The position numbers and the translations under genes are program-made. Positions 42,347-51,348 of a stretch of DNA of 60,869 nt are shown piece by piece. Below the pieces are notes generated by a model that saw only the letters and a list, made by a program, of their open reading frames with translations, searched no databases and was not told where the DNA came from. The DNA comes from Clostridiales bacterium (lineage in GTDB: Bacteria; Bacillota; Clostridia; Oscillospirales; UBA644), in the NCBI GenBank assembly GCA_016281915.1, contig JAEEJO010000041.1:1-60869 (forward strand). The letters are read 5' to 3'. Every line of letters starts with the position of its first letter. The first letter of the stretch is position 1.

Positions 42347-42889
42347 ATGTTCAGAAGCGCGTTTCCCGTTGTTAAAACCGAAGAGATAGTTATGCGCAAA
42401 GTTAAACCGGAAGACGTTGTTTTTTACAACACTCTGTCCGACCCGCAGACGTCTTTATACGAATTCTGGGAGCCCCACAGAACGTATGAGGACACTCTTG
42501 AATTTCTGTCGCGCATATTCACGAAATACGAAAACGGCGTATACTGTGACTGGACCGTCACACGACGCTCGGACGGCGAGCCCCTCGGGATGATATCGTT
42601 TCATGATATTTTTCCGCTTCATGCGCGCGCCGACATCGGGTTTTGGATCGTAAAAAAATACAGGAACATGGGTTATGCCACCAAGGCGGCGAAGGCGATG
42701 ATCGAATACGGTTTTTCTTCGCTCGGTTTTGAGCGCATCCAGGCCCTCTGCGCCACAGAAAACGCCGCGTCCGTAAAAGTGCTTGAAAAAGCAGGCATGA
42801 AAAGAGAAGCCCTGCTTGAAAAATACGCGCGTTTGAACGTTGATAAATCAAAGCTTTCTGACATATATATGTACACAATTTTCCCTTAA
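42347..42889 (+). CDS. GNAT family N-acetyltransferase (RimJ/RimL-like)
   Basis: A 180-residue acetyl-CoA-dependent N-acetyltransferase. The acetyl-CoA binding segment is FWIVKKYRNMGYATKAAKAM (about 104-123), where R-N-M-G-Y-A replaces the canonical Q/R-x-x-G-x-A/G; NAASVKVLEKAGM is the characteristic helix after the splayed strand. It starts with VMRKVKPEDV as in ribosomal-protein or aminoglycoside-type acetyltransferases. The ribosome site is modest. It lies 11 bases after the ThyX-like gene. The substrate is not predictable. Confidence 0.9.
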   Translation: MFRSAFPVVKTEEIVMRKVKPEDVVFYNTLSDPQTSLYEFWEPHRTYEDTLEFLSRIFTKYENGVYCDWTVTRRSDGEPLGMISFHDIFPLHARADIGFWIVKKYRNMGYATKAAKAMIEYGFSSLGFERIQALCATENAASVKVLEKAGMKREALLEKYARLNVDKSKLSDIYMYTIFP

Positions 42890-42968
42890 ACCTGACACAG
42901 ACGCGTCACCCGTCGAACAAAATAAAGAGGTATAATCATATCGTAAAATCGATAAGGAGGTTTTAGTT

Positions 42969-44309
42969 ATGGAATACGAAGAAACCAATGAAATAAAAGA
43001 ACCCGAAATCAACGCTTCAGCGGAAACCGCAGAACCGGCAGAAGCAGGACACACAGAAGAATTCGTTCCGGAAGAACCGAAAGAAGAAACCGTATATTCC
43101 GAACCCGTTGCAGAGCAGCCGGTGCCGAAGACAGCGGAGAACAACCCTCCCGTATATGAAAGTCCCTCTTTTTACTCGACTGTTCCCGTATATACTCAGG
43201 CTCCCGAAAAGAAAAAGAAGAAAGGTAAAAATTTCTGGATCGCCGCCACAGCCGTTCTTGCGGCTATATGCATAATGACGTCGTCATTCGCGATCGGCGC
43301 GGTATTCGGCAGAGCAAACGCTCCCGCAGCAGCCCCGACAGTAGCACAGACGGCAAAAACTGTGACCGTAAGCACGCCCGACTACGTTCCCACGTCTCAG
43401 AACACGGCGGAAGGCAGACTTGACGTTGCCGGAGTAGCCGAAAAAGTAAACCCGAGCGTCGTGGTTATCCTTACATCGTCAGATCAGGGCGGAAGCCTCG
43501 GTACGGGCGTTATTTTTACCGATGACGGATATATCATCACATGCGCGCACGTTATAGACGATGCCAACAAAGTATCCGTATATCTTTACGGAGACGACAA
43601 AACGGCATATGACGCCGAAGTTATAGGTTTTGATACTTACAGCGATATAGGCGTTATCAAAGTAAATCTTAATGGACTTCCCGCAGCGGAATTCGGAGAA
43701 AGCCATAAGCTCGTTCCGGGCGAACAGGTAGTAGCTATAGGCACACCCTATGAGAGAAACCTTGCATATACCGTAACTTCCGGTTATGTTTCTTCAAGAA
43801 GAGACAATTACAAGCTTGAAGACCTCAACCTGACGCTTGATCTTATTCAGCACTCCGCAACCATCAATCCCGGTAACTCGGGCGGTCCGCTCCTGAATAT
43901 GTACGGTCAGGTAGTAGGCATCAATTCCGTAAAAATCATGATGGGTGAGTTTGAAACCTTTGAGGACATAGGTTTTGCAATTCAAACTGAGGCCGCTCTT
44001 CCGATAGTTGAGCAGATAATAAACGAAGGCTCTGTTCAGCGTCCGCAAATAGGCATAAAAGGCGCTACTGACGAAATGATAGGCGGCGTTTACGTTTCGG
44101 AAATACTTGAAGGCGGAGGAGCAGAGAAGGCAGACATTCAGGTTGGCGATATTATCACCAAGCTTAACGGTGAAAGAGTTAAATCTATTGACGAGCTTAT
44201 CACGAAACTCGGAAAATTCAAAGCAGGCGACGAGGTAGAACTGACTCTGCTGAGAGACGTTGACGTTGTTATAACAAAAGTAATTCTTCAGGAACCCGCA
44301 AAAGGCTGA
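42969..44309 (+). CDS. Membrane-anchored HtrA/DegP-like serine protease
   Basis: A 446-residue S1C protease. An acidic, proline-rich cytoplasmic N terminus (1-80) with a basic KKKKKGKN stop leads into one membrane helix (about 90-112), an Ala/Thr linker, the trypsin-like domain with catalytic H194 (TCAHVID), D226 (YSDIGVI) and S304 (NPGNSGGP), and one PDZ domain (about 357-440, GVYVSEILEGGGA). This is the layout of Gram-positive HtrA/YyxA-type quality-control proteases facing outside. TAAGGAGG precedes the ATG; a TATAAT at about 42932 without a clear -35 could be its own promoter. A strong terminator follows. Confidence 0.95.
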   Translation: MEYEETNEIKEPEINASAETAEPAEAGHTEEFVPEEPKEETVYSEPVAEQPVPKTAENNPPVYESPSFYSTVPVYTQAPEKKKKKGKNFWIAATAVLAAICIMTSSFAIGAVFGRANAPAAAPTVAQTAKTVTVSTPDYVPTSQNTAEGRLDVAGVAEKVNPSVVVILTSSDQGGSLGTGVIFTDDGYIITCAHVIDDANKVSVYLYGDDKTAYDAEVIGFDTYSDIGVIKVNLNGLPAAEFGESHKLVPGEQVVAIGTPYERNLAYTVTSGYVSSRRDNYKLEDLNLTLDLIQHSATINPGNSGGPLLNMYGQVVGINSVKIMMGEFETFEDIGFAIQTEAALPIVEQIINEGSVQRPQIGIKGATDEMIGGVYVSEILEGGGAEKADIQVGDIITKLNGERVKSIDELITKLGKFKAGDEVELTLLRDVDVVITKVILQEPAKG

Positions 44310-44325
44310 TATATTAAACAATAAA

Positions 44326-44355
44326 AAAGACGGAGATTTGTCTCCGTCTTTTTTT
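44326..44355. terminator. Bidirectional terminator between htrA-like gene and pyrF
   Basis: AAGACGGAGA pairs with TCTCCGTCTT around loop tttg, followed by T-runs on both strands. Confidence 0.92.
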
Positions 44356-44358
44356 GCT

Positions 44359-45213
44359 TTACAGTTCACTCATTATTTCGTCGCGCATCCTTATCGCTTC
44401 GGCTCTTGCCGCTTCTGCAAACCTCTCGGCGGGAAGACCCTGCTTTTTATATGCGCACATTATTCCTCTTGAAGAATTAACTATCGCTCCTGTTCCGTTT
44501 CTGAATGCGCCCGCAACATCCTTTGCAGCGCCGCCCTGAGCGCCGTAGCCGGGAACGAGGAAGAACGTATGCGGAAGTCTGTCTCTCAGCTGAGAAAGCT
44601 GTTCGGGATAGGTTGCCCCTACAACAGCCCCCACGTCGGAATAGCCGTATTTACCCACGGACTTTTCGCCCCATTCCGATACGAGGTCACCCATATGCTC
44701 ATAAACTTTCTTTCCGTTTTGCAGCACGAGATCCTGCAGCTGGCCGCTGCCTTTGTTTGACGTTTTTACAAGCACGTAAATTGCTCTGCCTTCAACAAGA
44801 AACGGTTCTACGCCGTCAAAACCGAGATATGCGTTCACAGTCAGTGCGTCGGCGTCAATCACTCCGAAAAATCCCTTTGAATAAGCCGATGCGGTAGACC
44901 CTATATCGTTTCTTTTGCCGTCCGCGATAACGTAGAGGCCCTTTTTATGCGCATATGCGATCGTTTCGCAAAACGCTCTGTAGCCGTCAGCGCCGAGAAG
45001 CTCGTAATAGGCCGCCTGAGGTTTTACGGCGGGAACGATATCGCAAAGCGCGTCTATAAGCTCTTTATTGAATCTGAGTATGGCATCGGCTTTTGCCGCC
45101 GCCGACTCGCCCGTTATCATCGACTGCGGAAGATATTCGCAAAGCGGGTCGAGACCTGCAACGGTCGGATTTTTCTTTTCTTTTATTTTTTCGATCAGAA
45201 TATCGGTTGACAT
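44359..45213 (-). CDS. pyrF: Orotidine-5'-phosphate decarboxylase (type 2)
   Basis: Last step of UMP synthesis: decarboxylates OMP. The 284-residue protein is the longer type 2 form (type 1 is about 235), with VAGLDPLCEYLP, the catalytic ADGKRNDIGSTA containing the Asp/Lys network, and VPGYGAQGG for phosphate binding. Its start overlaps the end of pyrC by 19 bases, so the two are one translational unit. No other pyr gene is present nearby. The terminator at 44326-44355 ends the unit four bases past the stop. Confidence 0.96.
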   Translation of the reverse strand: MSTDILIEKIKEKKNPTVAGLDPLCEYLPQSMITGESAAAKADAILRFNKELIDALCDIVPAVKPQAAYYELLGADGYRAFCETIAYAHKKGLYVIADGKRNDIGSTASAYSKGFFGVIDADALTVNAYLGFDGVEPFLVEGRAIYVLVKTSNKGSGQLQDLVLQNGKKVYEHMGDLVSEWGEKSVGKYGYSDVGAVVGATYPEQLSQLRDRLPHTFFLVPGYGAQGGAAKDVAGAFRNGTGAIVNSSRGIMCAYKKQGLPAERFAEAARAEAIRMRDEIMSEL

Positions 45214-46400
45214 CTGAAAAGTTCTCCCTCCAATATGTTATATACCGCCCTACCGGTCATTTCAGTTCCGTCAAACGGCGTGTTTTTTGATTTTGAAAGA
45301 CTTTTTTCTTTTCTGAAAACGAACTGCGATGAAAGATCCGCGGCTATGAAGTTTGCCGGCTTTCCCTCTTCGATCCTGTTTATTGCTGTTCCCGCTCTTT
45401 TCGCCGGCGCTTCGCTCATAAGCCGCAAAAGAGCCTCAAGGGTAATGATCCCCTTTTTTACAAGATTTGTGTATGAAAGCGGGAACGACGTTTCAAGTCC
45501 AGTAATACCGAAAGGAGCGCGGGATTTTTCAACGGACTTCTCTTCTTCGGAATGAGGCGCGTGGTCTGTGGATATCATATCCACCGTTCCGTCGGTAAGT
45601 GCTTCGGTAACGGCATAAACGTCCTCTTCAAAGCGAAGAGGAGGATTCATCATGGCGTTTGCGCCGAATAATTCAACGGCATCTGACGTCAGTGTAAAGT
45701 AATGGGGACACGTTTCGGCGGTAACGTCCGCGCCGGACCTTTTCGCATCCCTTATCGCCGAAATGCTTTCTTTTGTGCTGACATGAGCTATATGCACTTT
45801 TGCCCCCGTTTTCAGGGCAGTGCCAAGCACTCTTATAACGTCTGAATATTCGGCTTCGGAAGGGATATTGAGTCTGTCCTTTATAACAGACTTGTTTTCA
45901 CAGTGGCAGATAAACAGAAGCCCGTATTTTTTTGCGGAAAGCATCGCTTTTTCAAGGATATCATCATTCGGGACCGGCATACCGTCGTCTGAAACGGCAA
46001 GCACTCCCGCTTCGCTGTATGCGCCGAAATCGCAGATCTCTTCGCATTTCTGCCCTCTCGTTACCGCGCCTATCGGATGGACCTTTACGTTTGCCTGTCT
46101 GTTAAGAATATATTTCACCGTTTCTATGCTGTCGCATACCGGTTTTGTGTTCGGCATGCAAAAAACGTCTGAAAAACCGCCGTTTCTTGCGGCAAGAGTT
46201 CCCGTATATACGGTTTCTTTATGCTCAAAGCCCGGCTCGCGCAGATGGACGTGCAGATCAACGAACGCCGGAAGCGCGACAAGCCCCGTGCAATCGATCA
46301 CCTCGTCGTTTTCGCCATTGCAGCCGATTTTTTTTATTATTCCGTCTCTGACAAGGATATCCGTCCGTTCGCCGTCAAGCAGAATGTTTCTGTAAATCAT
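45195..46400 (-). CDS. pyrC: Dihydroorotase
   Basis: Cyclises carbamoyl aspartate to dihydroorotate in pyrimidine synthesis. A 401-residue amidohydrolase with the zinc motif DLHVHLREPGFEHKE, then CMPNTKPVCDS, AHVSTKESISAI, TAETCPHYFTL and the catalytic Asp in STDHAPHS. This is the class I type common in Gram-positives. GAGCGGTG precedes the ATG. It is first in the leftward pyrC-pyrF pair, from the promoter at 46423-46451. I see no PyrR-type attenuator in the short leader. Confidence 0.96.
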   Translation of the reverse strand: MIYRNILLDGERTDILVRDGIIKKIGCNGENDEVIDCTGLVALPAFVDLHVHLREPGFEHKETVYTGTLAARNGGFSDVFCMPNTKPVCDSIETVKYILNRQANVKVHPIGAVTRGQKCEEICDFGAYSEAGVLAVSDDGMPVPNDDILEKAMLSAKKYGLLFICHCENKSVIKDRLNIPSEAEYSDVIRVLGTALKTGAKVHIAHVSTKESISAIRDAKRSGADVTAETCPHYFTLTSDAVELFGANAMMNPPLRFEEDVYAVTEALTDGTVDMISTDHAPHSEEEKSVEKSRAPFGITGLETSFPLSYTNLVKKGIITLEALLRLMSEAPAKRAGTAINRIEEGKPANFIAADLSSQFVFRKEKSLSKSKNTPFDGTEMTGRAVYNILEGELFRCQPIF

Positions 46401-46422
46401 TTAATCACCGCTCTTTCGGGAT

Positions 46423-46451
46423 ATTTTAACATATGAAAAAGAATTTGTCAA
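46423..46451 (-). promoter_or_regulatory. Promoter of pyrC-pyrF
   Basis: On the minus strand TTGACA and TAAAAT 17 bases apart, only 22 bases from the ATG, so the leader is very short. Confidence 0.75.
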
Positions 46452-46500
46452 TATAAACGTTTTTTGTAGGAACAATTTGCCGATAATGCAGTCTTATTAA

Positions 46501-46529
46501 TTGACAAATCGCTTCGGAGATGATATAAT
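46501..46529 (+). promoter_or_regulatory. Promoter of rhaB - dipeptidase unit
   Basis: TTGACA and TATAAT, both perfect, 17 bases apart, TGA before the -10 box, 35 bases before the ATG. Confidence 0.85.
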
Positions 46530-46564
46530 AAAAAAAATTATTACTGTTATCCGGAGATGTTATT

Positions 46565-48025
46565 ATGAAAGTACTCGCTTTTGACCTCGGCGCTTCATCT
46601 GGTCGCGCAATACTCGGAATTTACGAAAACGGAAAACTCCAGATGGAGGAGATCCACCGTTTTTCAAACGATCCCGTTACGGTTAACGGAACGATATACT
46701 GGGATATTCTCCGCCTTTTTTTCGAGATAAAGACGGGGCTTTTAAAATGCGTAAACGCAGGACATAAAGATATAGAAAGCATCGCCATAGATACGTGGGG
46801 CGTTGATTTCGGACTTCTTGACGGCGACGGCAAGCTTCTTGAAAACCCTGTTCATTACCGTGACGCAAGATGCGACGGAATGATGGAAAAGGTTTTCTCA
46901 AAGATCCCGAAAGATGAGATATACGGTTCAACTGGCATACAGTTTGTAAAGCTGAACACGATTTTTCAGCTCGCCTCTCTTGTCGAAAGCAGAAAAGAGC
47001 TTCTTGAAAGAGCAAAAACACTGCTTTTCACGCCCGATCTGCTCGCATATTTCCTCACGGGAAAAATGAGCGTGGAATACACGATCGCCTCCACGTCTCA
47101 GCTTCTCAACGCCGAAAAACGTGACTGGGACTTTGATCTTATCGACAGGCTCGGTATTAAGAGATCGATCTTCCCGCAGATAAGAATGCCCGGCAGCGTA
47201 ACGGGTCAGCTCCTTCCCGAAATTGCCGAAGAAGCGGGCTTTGAAAAGCCGGTAGACGTTATCGCCTGCGCTTCGCACGATACCGCTTCAGCAGTTGTTG
47301 CCGCTCCGATAGCAAAAAACGAAAAAAGCTGCTACATATCATGCGGAACGTGGTCGCTTTTAGGCGCTGAGCTTGACAGTCCGCTCATAAACAGCCAAAG
47401 CTTTGCCGAGAATTTCACGAACGAAGGCGGCTATGCGGAAAAAATAAGATTCCTTAAAAATATTTCCGGACTCTGGCTTTTGCAGGAGACCCGCCGTCAG
47501 TGGAACAGGGAAGGAAACGATATATCCTTTAAGGATATCGACAGAATGCTTGAGACCGAAGTTTCGGCAGGCGTCTATATAAACCCGGATAACGACTCTT
47601 TCTCTGCGCCGGGCAATATGCCTAAGAGAATAGAAGAGTATCTTACCGCCACAAACCAGCCCCTGCCCGCAACGAAGGGCCAGCAGGCGCTCTGCATTCT
47701 TGAAAGCCTTGCGCTCACCTACCGTTTTTATATCGAAAACCTTGAAAAACTTCTCGGTCACACGATAGACACGATACATCTTATCGGCGGCGGCACGAAG
47801 GACGAAAATCTCTGCCGTTTTACCGCCTGCGCTACGAAAAAGAGAGTTACCGCAGGTCCGATAGAGGCTACTGCCCTGGGCAACATCGCCGTTCAGCTTA
47901 TCGCTAAGGGCGAGATAAAGGATCTGGATGAGGCAAGAACGCTTCTTGGCGACATAAAAGAATATCTGCCCGAAGACACTGATCTCTGGGAGAAAAAATA
48001 CGCCGATTATATGAAAGTGAGATAA
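46565..48025 (+). CDS. rhaB: Rhamnulokinase
   Basis: Phosphorylates L-rhamnulose to rhamnulose 1-phosphate in rhamnose catabolism. The 486-residue FGGY-family kinase begins AFDLGASSGRAILG (phosphate-1 loop), has DTWGVDFGLLDGDG with catalytic Asp, ISCGTWSLLGAEL, and HLIGGGTKDENLCR near the C terminus, all typical of RhaB. CCGGAG precedes the ATG. The isomerase (rhaA) and aldolase (rhaD) are not beside it; the next gene, three bases on, encodes a dipeptidase, so the operon is metabolically mixed. Confidence 0.95.
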   Translation: MKVLAFDLGASSGRAILGIYENGKLQMEEIHRFSNDPVTVNGTIYWDILRLFFEIKTGLLKCVNAGHKDIESIAIDTWGVDFGLLDGDGKLLENPVHYRDARCDGMMEKVFSKIPKDEIYGSTGIQFVKLNTIFQLASLVESRKELLERAKTLLFTPDLLAYFLTGKMSVEYTIASTSQLLNAEKRDWDFDLIDRLGIKRSIFPQIRMPGSVTGQLLPEIAEEAGFEKPVDVIACASHDTASAVVAAPIAKNEKSCYISCGTWSLLGAELDSPLINSQSFAENFTNEGGYAEKIRFLKNISGLWLLQETRRQWNREGNDISFKDIDRMLETEVSAGVYINPDNDSFSAPGNMPKRIEEYLTATNQPLPATKGQQALCILESLALTYRFYIENLEKLLGHTIDTIHLIGGGTKDENLCRFTACATKKRVTAGPIEATALGNIAVQLIAKGEIKDLDEARTLLGDIKEYLPEDTDLWEKKYADYMKVR

Positions 48026-48028
48026 ACA

Positions 48029-49405
48029 ATGGATTTTATTCGTCAGCAAAAAGAAAACCTGATAAACGTTCTTTCCGCCTTAGTTGAAGTTCCGAGCGTA
48101 AGCGGCAAAGCCGACGATTACGGCATCTTCGGCAAACCCGTTGCGGACGCCTTCAGAGTTCTTTCTATCGCGGCGGCAGCGCTCAGGCTTGAAGTTGAAA
48201 ACCTCGGTTATGCTCTCAGAATATCGATAGGCAGCGGAGAGGAAACGTTTCTTGTTGTTGCGCACGGAGACGTTGTTCCCGCAGGAGACGGTTGGACAAA
48301 ACCCGCGTATAAACTTACGAGAGAAAAAGGCGTTCTTTACGGCAGAGGCGTTCTTGACGACAAAGGAGCCGCCGTTGCCGCATTGTATGCGCTGGCCGCC
48401 GTCAAGGCTTCCGGAAGAAAACCGAAAATGAAGGTTTCGCTCGTTGTTGGCGGTGACGAAGAAGTCGGAATGTCGGATATGCATATGTACGTAAAGCAGC
48501 ACGGACTTCCCGATTACGCGCTCACGCCGGACGCAAGCTTCCCAATAACAAATGCCGAACTCGGATTTATCTTCGGCAAATTCGTTTTTGAAAACGTTTC
48601 GCAGAAAGGCTGCGTTTCACTCAAAACCGTAAACGGAGGAAAAGCCGTAAACTGCGTTGCAGAAAAATGCGAATGTTCTCTTACGGGATCACAGGAAGTA
48701 TATGATTATATCTGCTCGCTTTCTTCATCCCTTCTTGAACCGGAGCTGAATTATGACGGAGAGACCGTCACCGTTTTGTGCCGCGGACTTTCAGCACACG
48801 GTTCCGTTCCCGAAAAAGGAAGGAGCGCCGTTCTTGATATGCTTTCCTTGCTTGAAAAAACATTCAAGCATTTCGGAGCGGAAAACAGCTTTCTCGCTTT
48901 TACGGAAAAATATATCAAGGGAACAGACGGATCTGCTCTCGGCATAAACTGCAGCGATGAATTTTCCGGACATCTTTCAGTAAACTTCGGAATGTGCTCA
49001 TATAAAGACGGATACGCGGAAGTGACGGTCGACAGCAGAGTTCCGATCTCTTTCAGCGCTTTCGAGATTTCCGACAGACTTGAAAAGACCGCAGAAGAAA
49101 ACGGCGCAAAATACGTTCCCGACAGAAACGGAAACGGCATACGCATTCCCGAAGACAGTCCTTTCATGAGATCGGTATCTTCAAGCTACGAAAAAGTAAC
49201 GGGTAAACCCTGCGGATTTGTCTGCGAGCGAGGCTCAACTTATGCGAAAGCTTTTGAAGGTAGATGCGTGGCGTTCGGTCCCGCAGACGAAAGCGACAAG
49301 ACCGTTTGCGGCAATATGCACGGTCCCGATGAATTTATTACCGAAGACGCGCTGCTCACTCTTTCGGAGGTTTACGCGCAGGTTATACTGGATTTCTGCT
49401 GCTGA
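48029..49405 (+). CDS. M20 family dipeptidase (PepV-like)
   Basis: A 458-residue di-zinc peptidase of the M20 family, closest in layout to PepV / Xaa-His dipeptidases. Metal and catalytic motifs: AHGDVVPAGDGW, YGRGVLDDKGA (bridging Asp), VVGGDEEVGMSD (general-base Glu), TPDASFP, and the C-terminal NMHGPDE His. The lid domain (about 190-350) is inserted as usual. Its start is three bases after the rhaB stop, so it is cotranscribed. It releases amino acids from dipeptides, again fitting peptide utilisation with the M16 and M42 enzymes in this window. Confidence 0.92.
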   Translation: MDFIRQQKENLINVLSALVEVPSVSGKADDYGIFGKPVADAFRVLSIAAAALRLEVENLGYALRISIGSGEETFLVVAHGDVVPAGDGWTKPAYKLTREKGVLYGRGVLDDKGAAVAALYALAAVKASGRKPKMKVSLVVGGDEEVGMSDMHMYVKQHGLPDYALTPDASFPITNAELGFIFGKFVFENVSQKGCVSLKTVNGGKAVNCVAEKCECSLTGSQEVYDYICSLSSSLLEPELNYDGETVTVLCRGLSAHGSVPEKGRSAVLDMLSLLEKTFKHFGAENSFLAFTEKYIKGTDGSALGINCSDEFSGHLSVNFGMCSYKDGYAEVTVDSRVPISFSAFEISDRLEKTAEENGAKYVPDRNGNGIRIPEDSPFMRSVSSSYEKVTGKPCGFVCERGSTYAKAFEGRCVAFGPADESDKTVCGNMHGPDEFITEDALLTLSEVYAQVILDFCC

Positions 49406-49485
49406 ATGCGAAAAAGAAGCATAAAAAGCGCTTAAAATAACGTTTTTTCTCATTTTCGGTATAAAAAGACACACTTTTGTAATAT

Positions 49486-49515
49486 TTGCATACTATAATC
49501 AAAATGGTTTATAAT
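49486..49515 (+). promoter_or_regulatory. Promoter of the aromatic-repeat secreted protein
   Basis: TTGCAT and TATAAT 18 bases apart, 45 bases before the ATG at 49560; a second TATAAT at about 49493 is an alternative. A GATAGGAG ribosome site follows. Confidence 0.6.
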
Positions 49516-49559
49516 CCGCTTTGAAAAATAACACAACAAAACAGATAGGAGTGTAGAAC

Positions 49560-51281
49560 ATGAAAAAAACAATTGCATTAGTCCTGACGGTCGTCATGGT
49601 CATGGCGCTCGCTGTTCCGGCTTTTGCTGACGTCATCGGAAACTACGCTTTACCCGAGATCGTTATCATAAACGGTAACGTAGACGGATACAACGTACCC
49701 GGTGCAGCAATAGAGTATGAGCTTACTCTTCACGGTCCCAACGCAAGCATAATAAAGATCGGCAACAAGTCTCTTTCTATTTCCGATTTTAAAAAGCTTG
49801 ACTCGGATACCTATATTTACAGAGGTATCTATCCTCTCGGACTGACAGATTCAAACCTCAGATTCTATGTATACGACCTTTATCATCAGGGAAAAGCCGA
49901 ATTTGAAAAAGTACTCAAATTCAAAACAGACCCGACACGTCCCGTATTGAGCGTTTCAGGCGCAAAACTTGCCAACGGCTTCAATATCGGCATTATCTCC
50001 ATCGCCGCTTCCGACAATTACGGTATCGACAAGATCGCCGTTAACGGAAAGACGATTGCAGACAGCTCGAAGATCAACGGCAAAAAGATTTACGCAATCA
50101 ATCACGAAGTTCTCGCAGTCGGCACATATATGGTAGTTGTTACCGATATCGCCGGCAATATGAGCGTAGCGAACATCACGTTCAACGCTGACGGAAACAT
50201 CACCGTTGACAGTCTCACGGCTCCCGCAGGCGGAAGTATCTGGGCAGGCGACTACACCACCGGCATCGCTTCTCTTTACAAATACAATCCCCAGCTTTAT
50301 TACTACATGAGGCTTTACGGCAAAGAGAATCTTGATGACACATGGCTTCTGTGGTATCTTCTCAATCAGAACAACACCGCAACCGAAACCGCTCTTCCCT
50401 CGATCCTCGGAAATCCGAACTGGTTCTATTTCTACAACAACGTAACCGGCAACGAGAATATGACTTCCGCCGAAAAATTCCTTTACTACTCGCTTTTCTC
50501 CGGCAAACTCGGCGAAGTTGACGGAACAAGCTATCTGTGGTATCTGCTCAGAGATAAAAATCTCGAAATGAACCCGATGCTTTTCTACTATATTCTCAAC
50601 GGCGGCAAGAACCCCATCGCTGAAACTAATATCAACGAAAACTTCCTTGCTTATCAGTATTTCTTCGGCGATATTCTCAAATTCGTCTATGGTTCTGAGA
50701 TATCCCACGTAACGAAGGACGGCGTTCTTACACTCATCGCTCCCACAGTAAAAGAGAAATCCGTTTCTTACCACTGGCAGAAATACGTCAACTACGGCTG
50801 GCAGAACACAGGCTCTGATTCGGCTACTCTCAACGTAACTCCCTCTGCAGGAGATAAATACAGAGTAATCGTTTCAAGCGACTATTTCTACAGACCCGTA
50901 AGCTCTGACGTTCTTACGGTCACCGACGATATGCTTGCAGACACTGCAACAGTTCCCGATCCCACACCGGCGCCCACACCCGCACCCGTTCCCTCTCCCG
51001 CTGATGAAAACAACGACGGCTCGTTCACATCCGATGATATTATCTTCAACGGTGTAAAGAAAGCCACATATTACATCCGCGTAAAGACCGGCGAAAAACT
51101 TATTCTTGTTCCTAACGTAAACGGTTTCTGGACATTCGATACATCGGTATTCACCGGCTCCTGCAACACTCTCGCGGTTCTCACCGCTCAGAAAGCAGGC
51201 TCCACAGTTCTCCTCTTCACAGGAACAGACGGCAAGGGCAATACCGCAACAAAATCAATAATAGTTGACGTTGTTGACTGA
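49560..51281 (+). CDS. Secreted multidomain protein with internal aromatic repeats
   Basis: I do not recognise the whole protein (573 residues). A signal peptide is cut after PAFA (residue 23). Residues about 30-120 are beta-rich; about 125-208 resemble a bacterial Ig-like domain (DNYGIDKIAVNG, VVVTDIAGNMSVANI). Residues 239-375 contain several degenerate units rich in Tyr, Trp and Leu. About 388-455 is another Ig-like unit (VSYHWQKYVNYGWQN, KYRVIVSSD), then a TPAP linker (465-481) and a C-terminal domain (488-573). There is no lipobox, sorting signal, or membrane anchor, so it is released or held non-covalently. Codons suggest good expression. It could be a surface adhesin; that is a guess. 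Confidence 0.75.
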   Translation: MKKTIALVLTVVMVMALAVPAFADVIGNYALPEIVIINGNVDGYNVPGAAIEYELTLHGPNASIIKIGNKSLSISDFKKLDSDTYIYRGIYPLGLTDSNLRFYVYDLYHQGKAEFEKVLKFKTDPTRPVLSVSGAKLANGFNIGIISIAASDNYGIDKIAVNGKTIADSSKINGKKIYAINHEVLAVGTYMVVVTDIAGNMSVANITFNADGNITVDSLTAPAGGSIWAGDYTTGIASLYKYNPQLYYYMRLYGKENLDDTWLLWYLLNQNNTATETALPSILGNPNWFYFYNNVTGNENMTSAEKFLYYSLFSGKLGEVDGTSYLWYLLRDKNLEMNPMLFYYILNGGKNPIAETNINENFLAYQYFFGDILKFVYGSEISHVTKDGVLTLIAPTVKEKSVSYHWQKYVNYGWQNTGSDSATLNVTPSAGDKYRVIVSSDYFYRPVSSDVLTVTDDMLADTATVPDPTPAPTPAPVPSPADENNDGSFTSDDIIFNGVKKATYYIRVKTGEKLILVPNVNGFWTFDTSVFTGSCNTLAVLTAQKAGSTVLLFTGTDGKGNTATKSIIVDVVD

Positions 51282-51301
51282 AACTGAATAAACATACAAT
51301 A

Positions 51302-51327
51302 ACGGCAGGGGTAAAATCCCCTGCCGT
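51302..51327. terminator. Hairpin between convergent genes
   Basis: ACGGCAGGGG pairs perfectly with CCCCTGCCGT around loop taaaat. The plus-strand T-run (TTTTTT) comes 14 bases later, so it may act as a terminator or RNA 3' stabiliser for both converging genes. Confidence 0.75.
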
Positions 51328-51348
51328 ATTATTATGTGTTTTTTGTCT

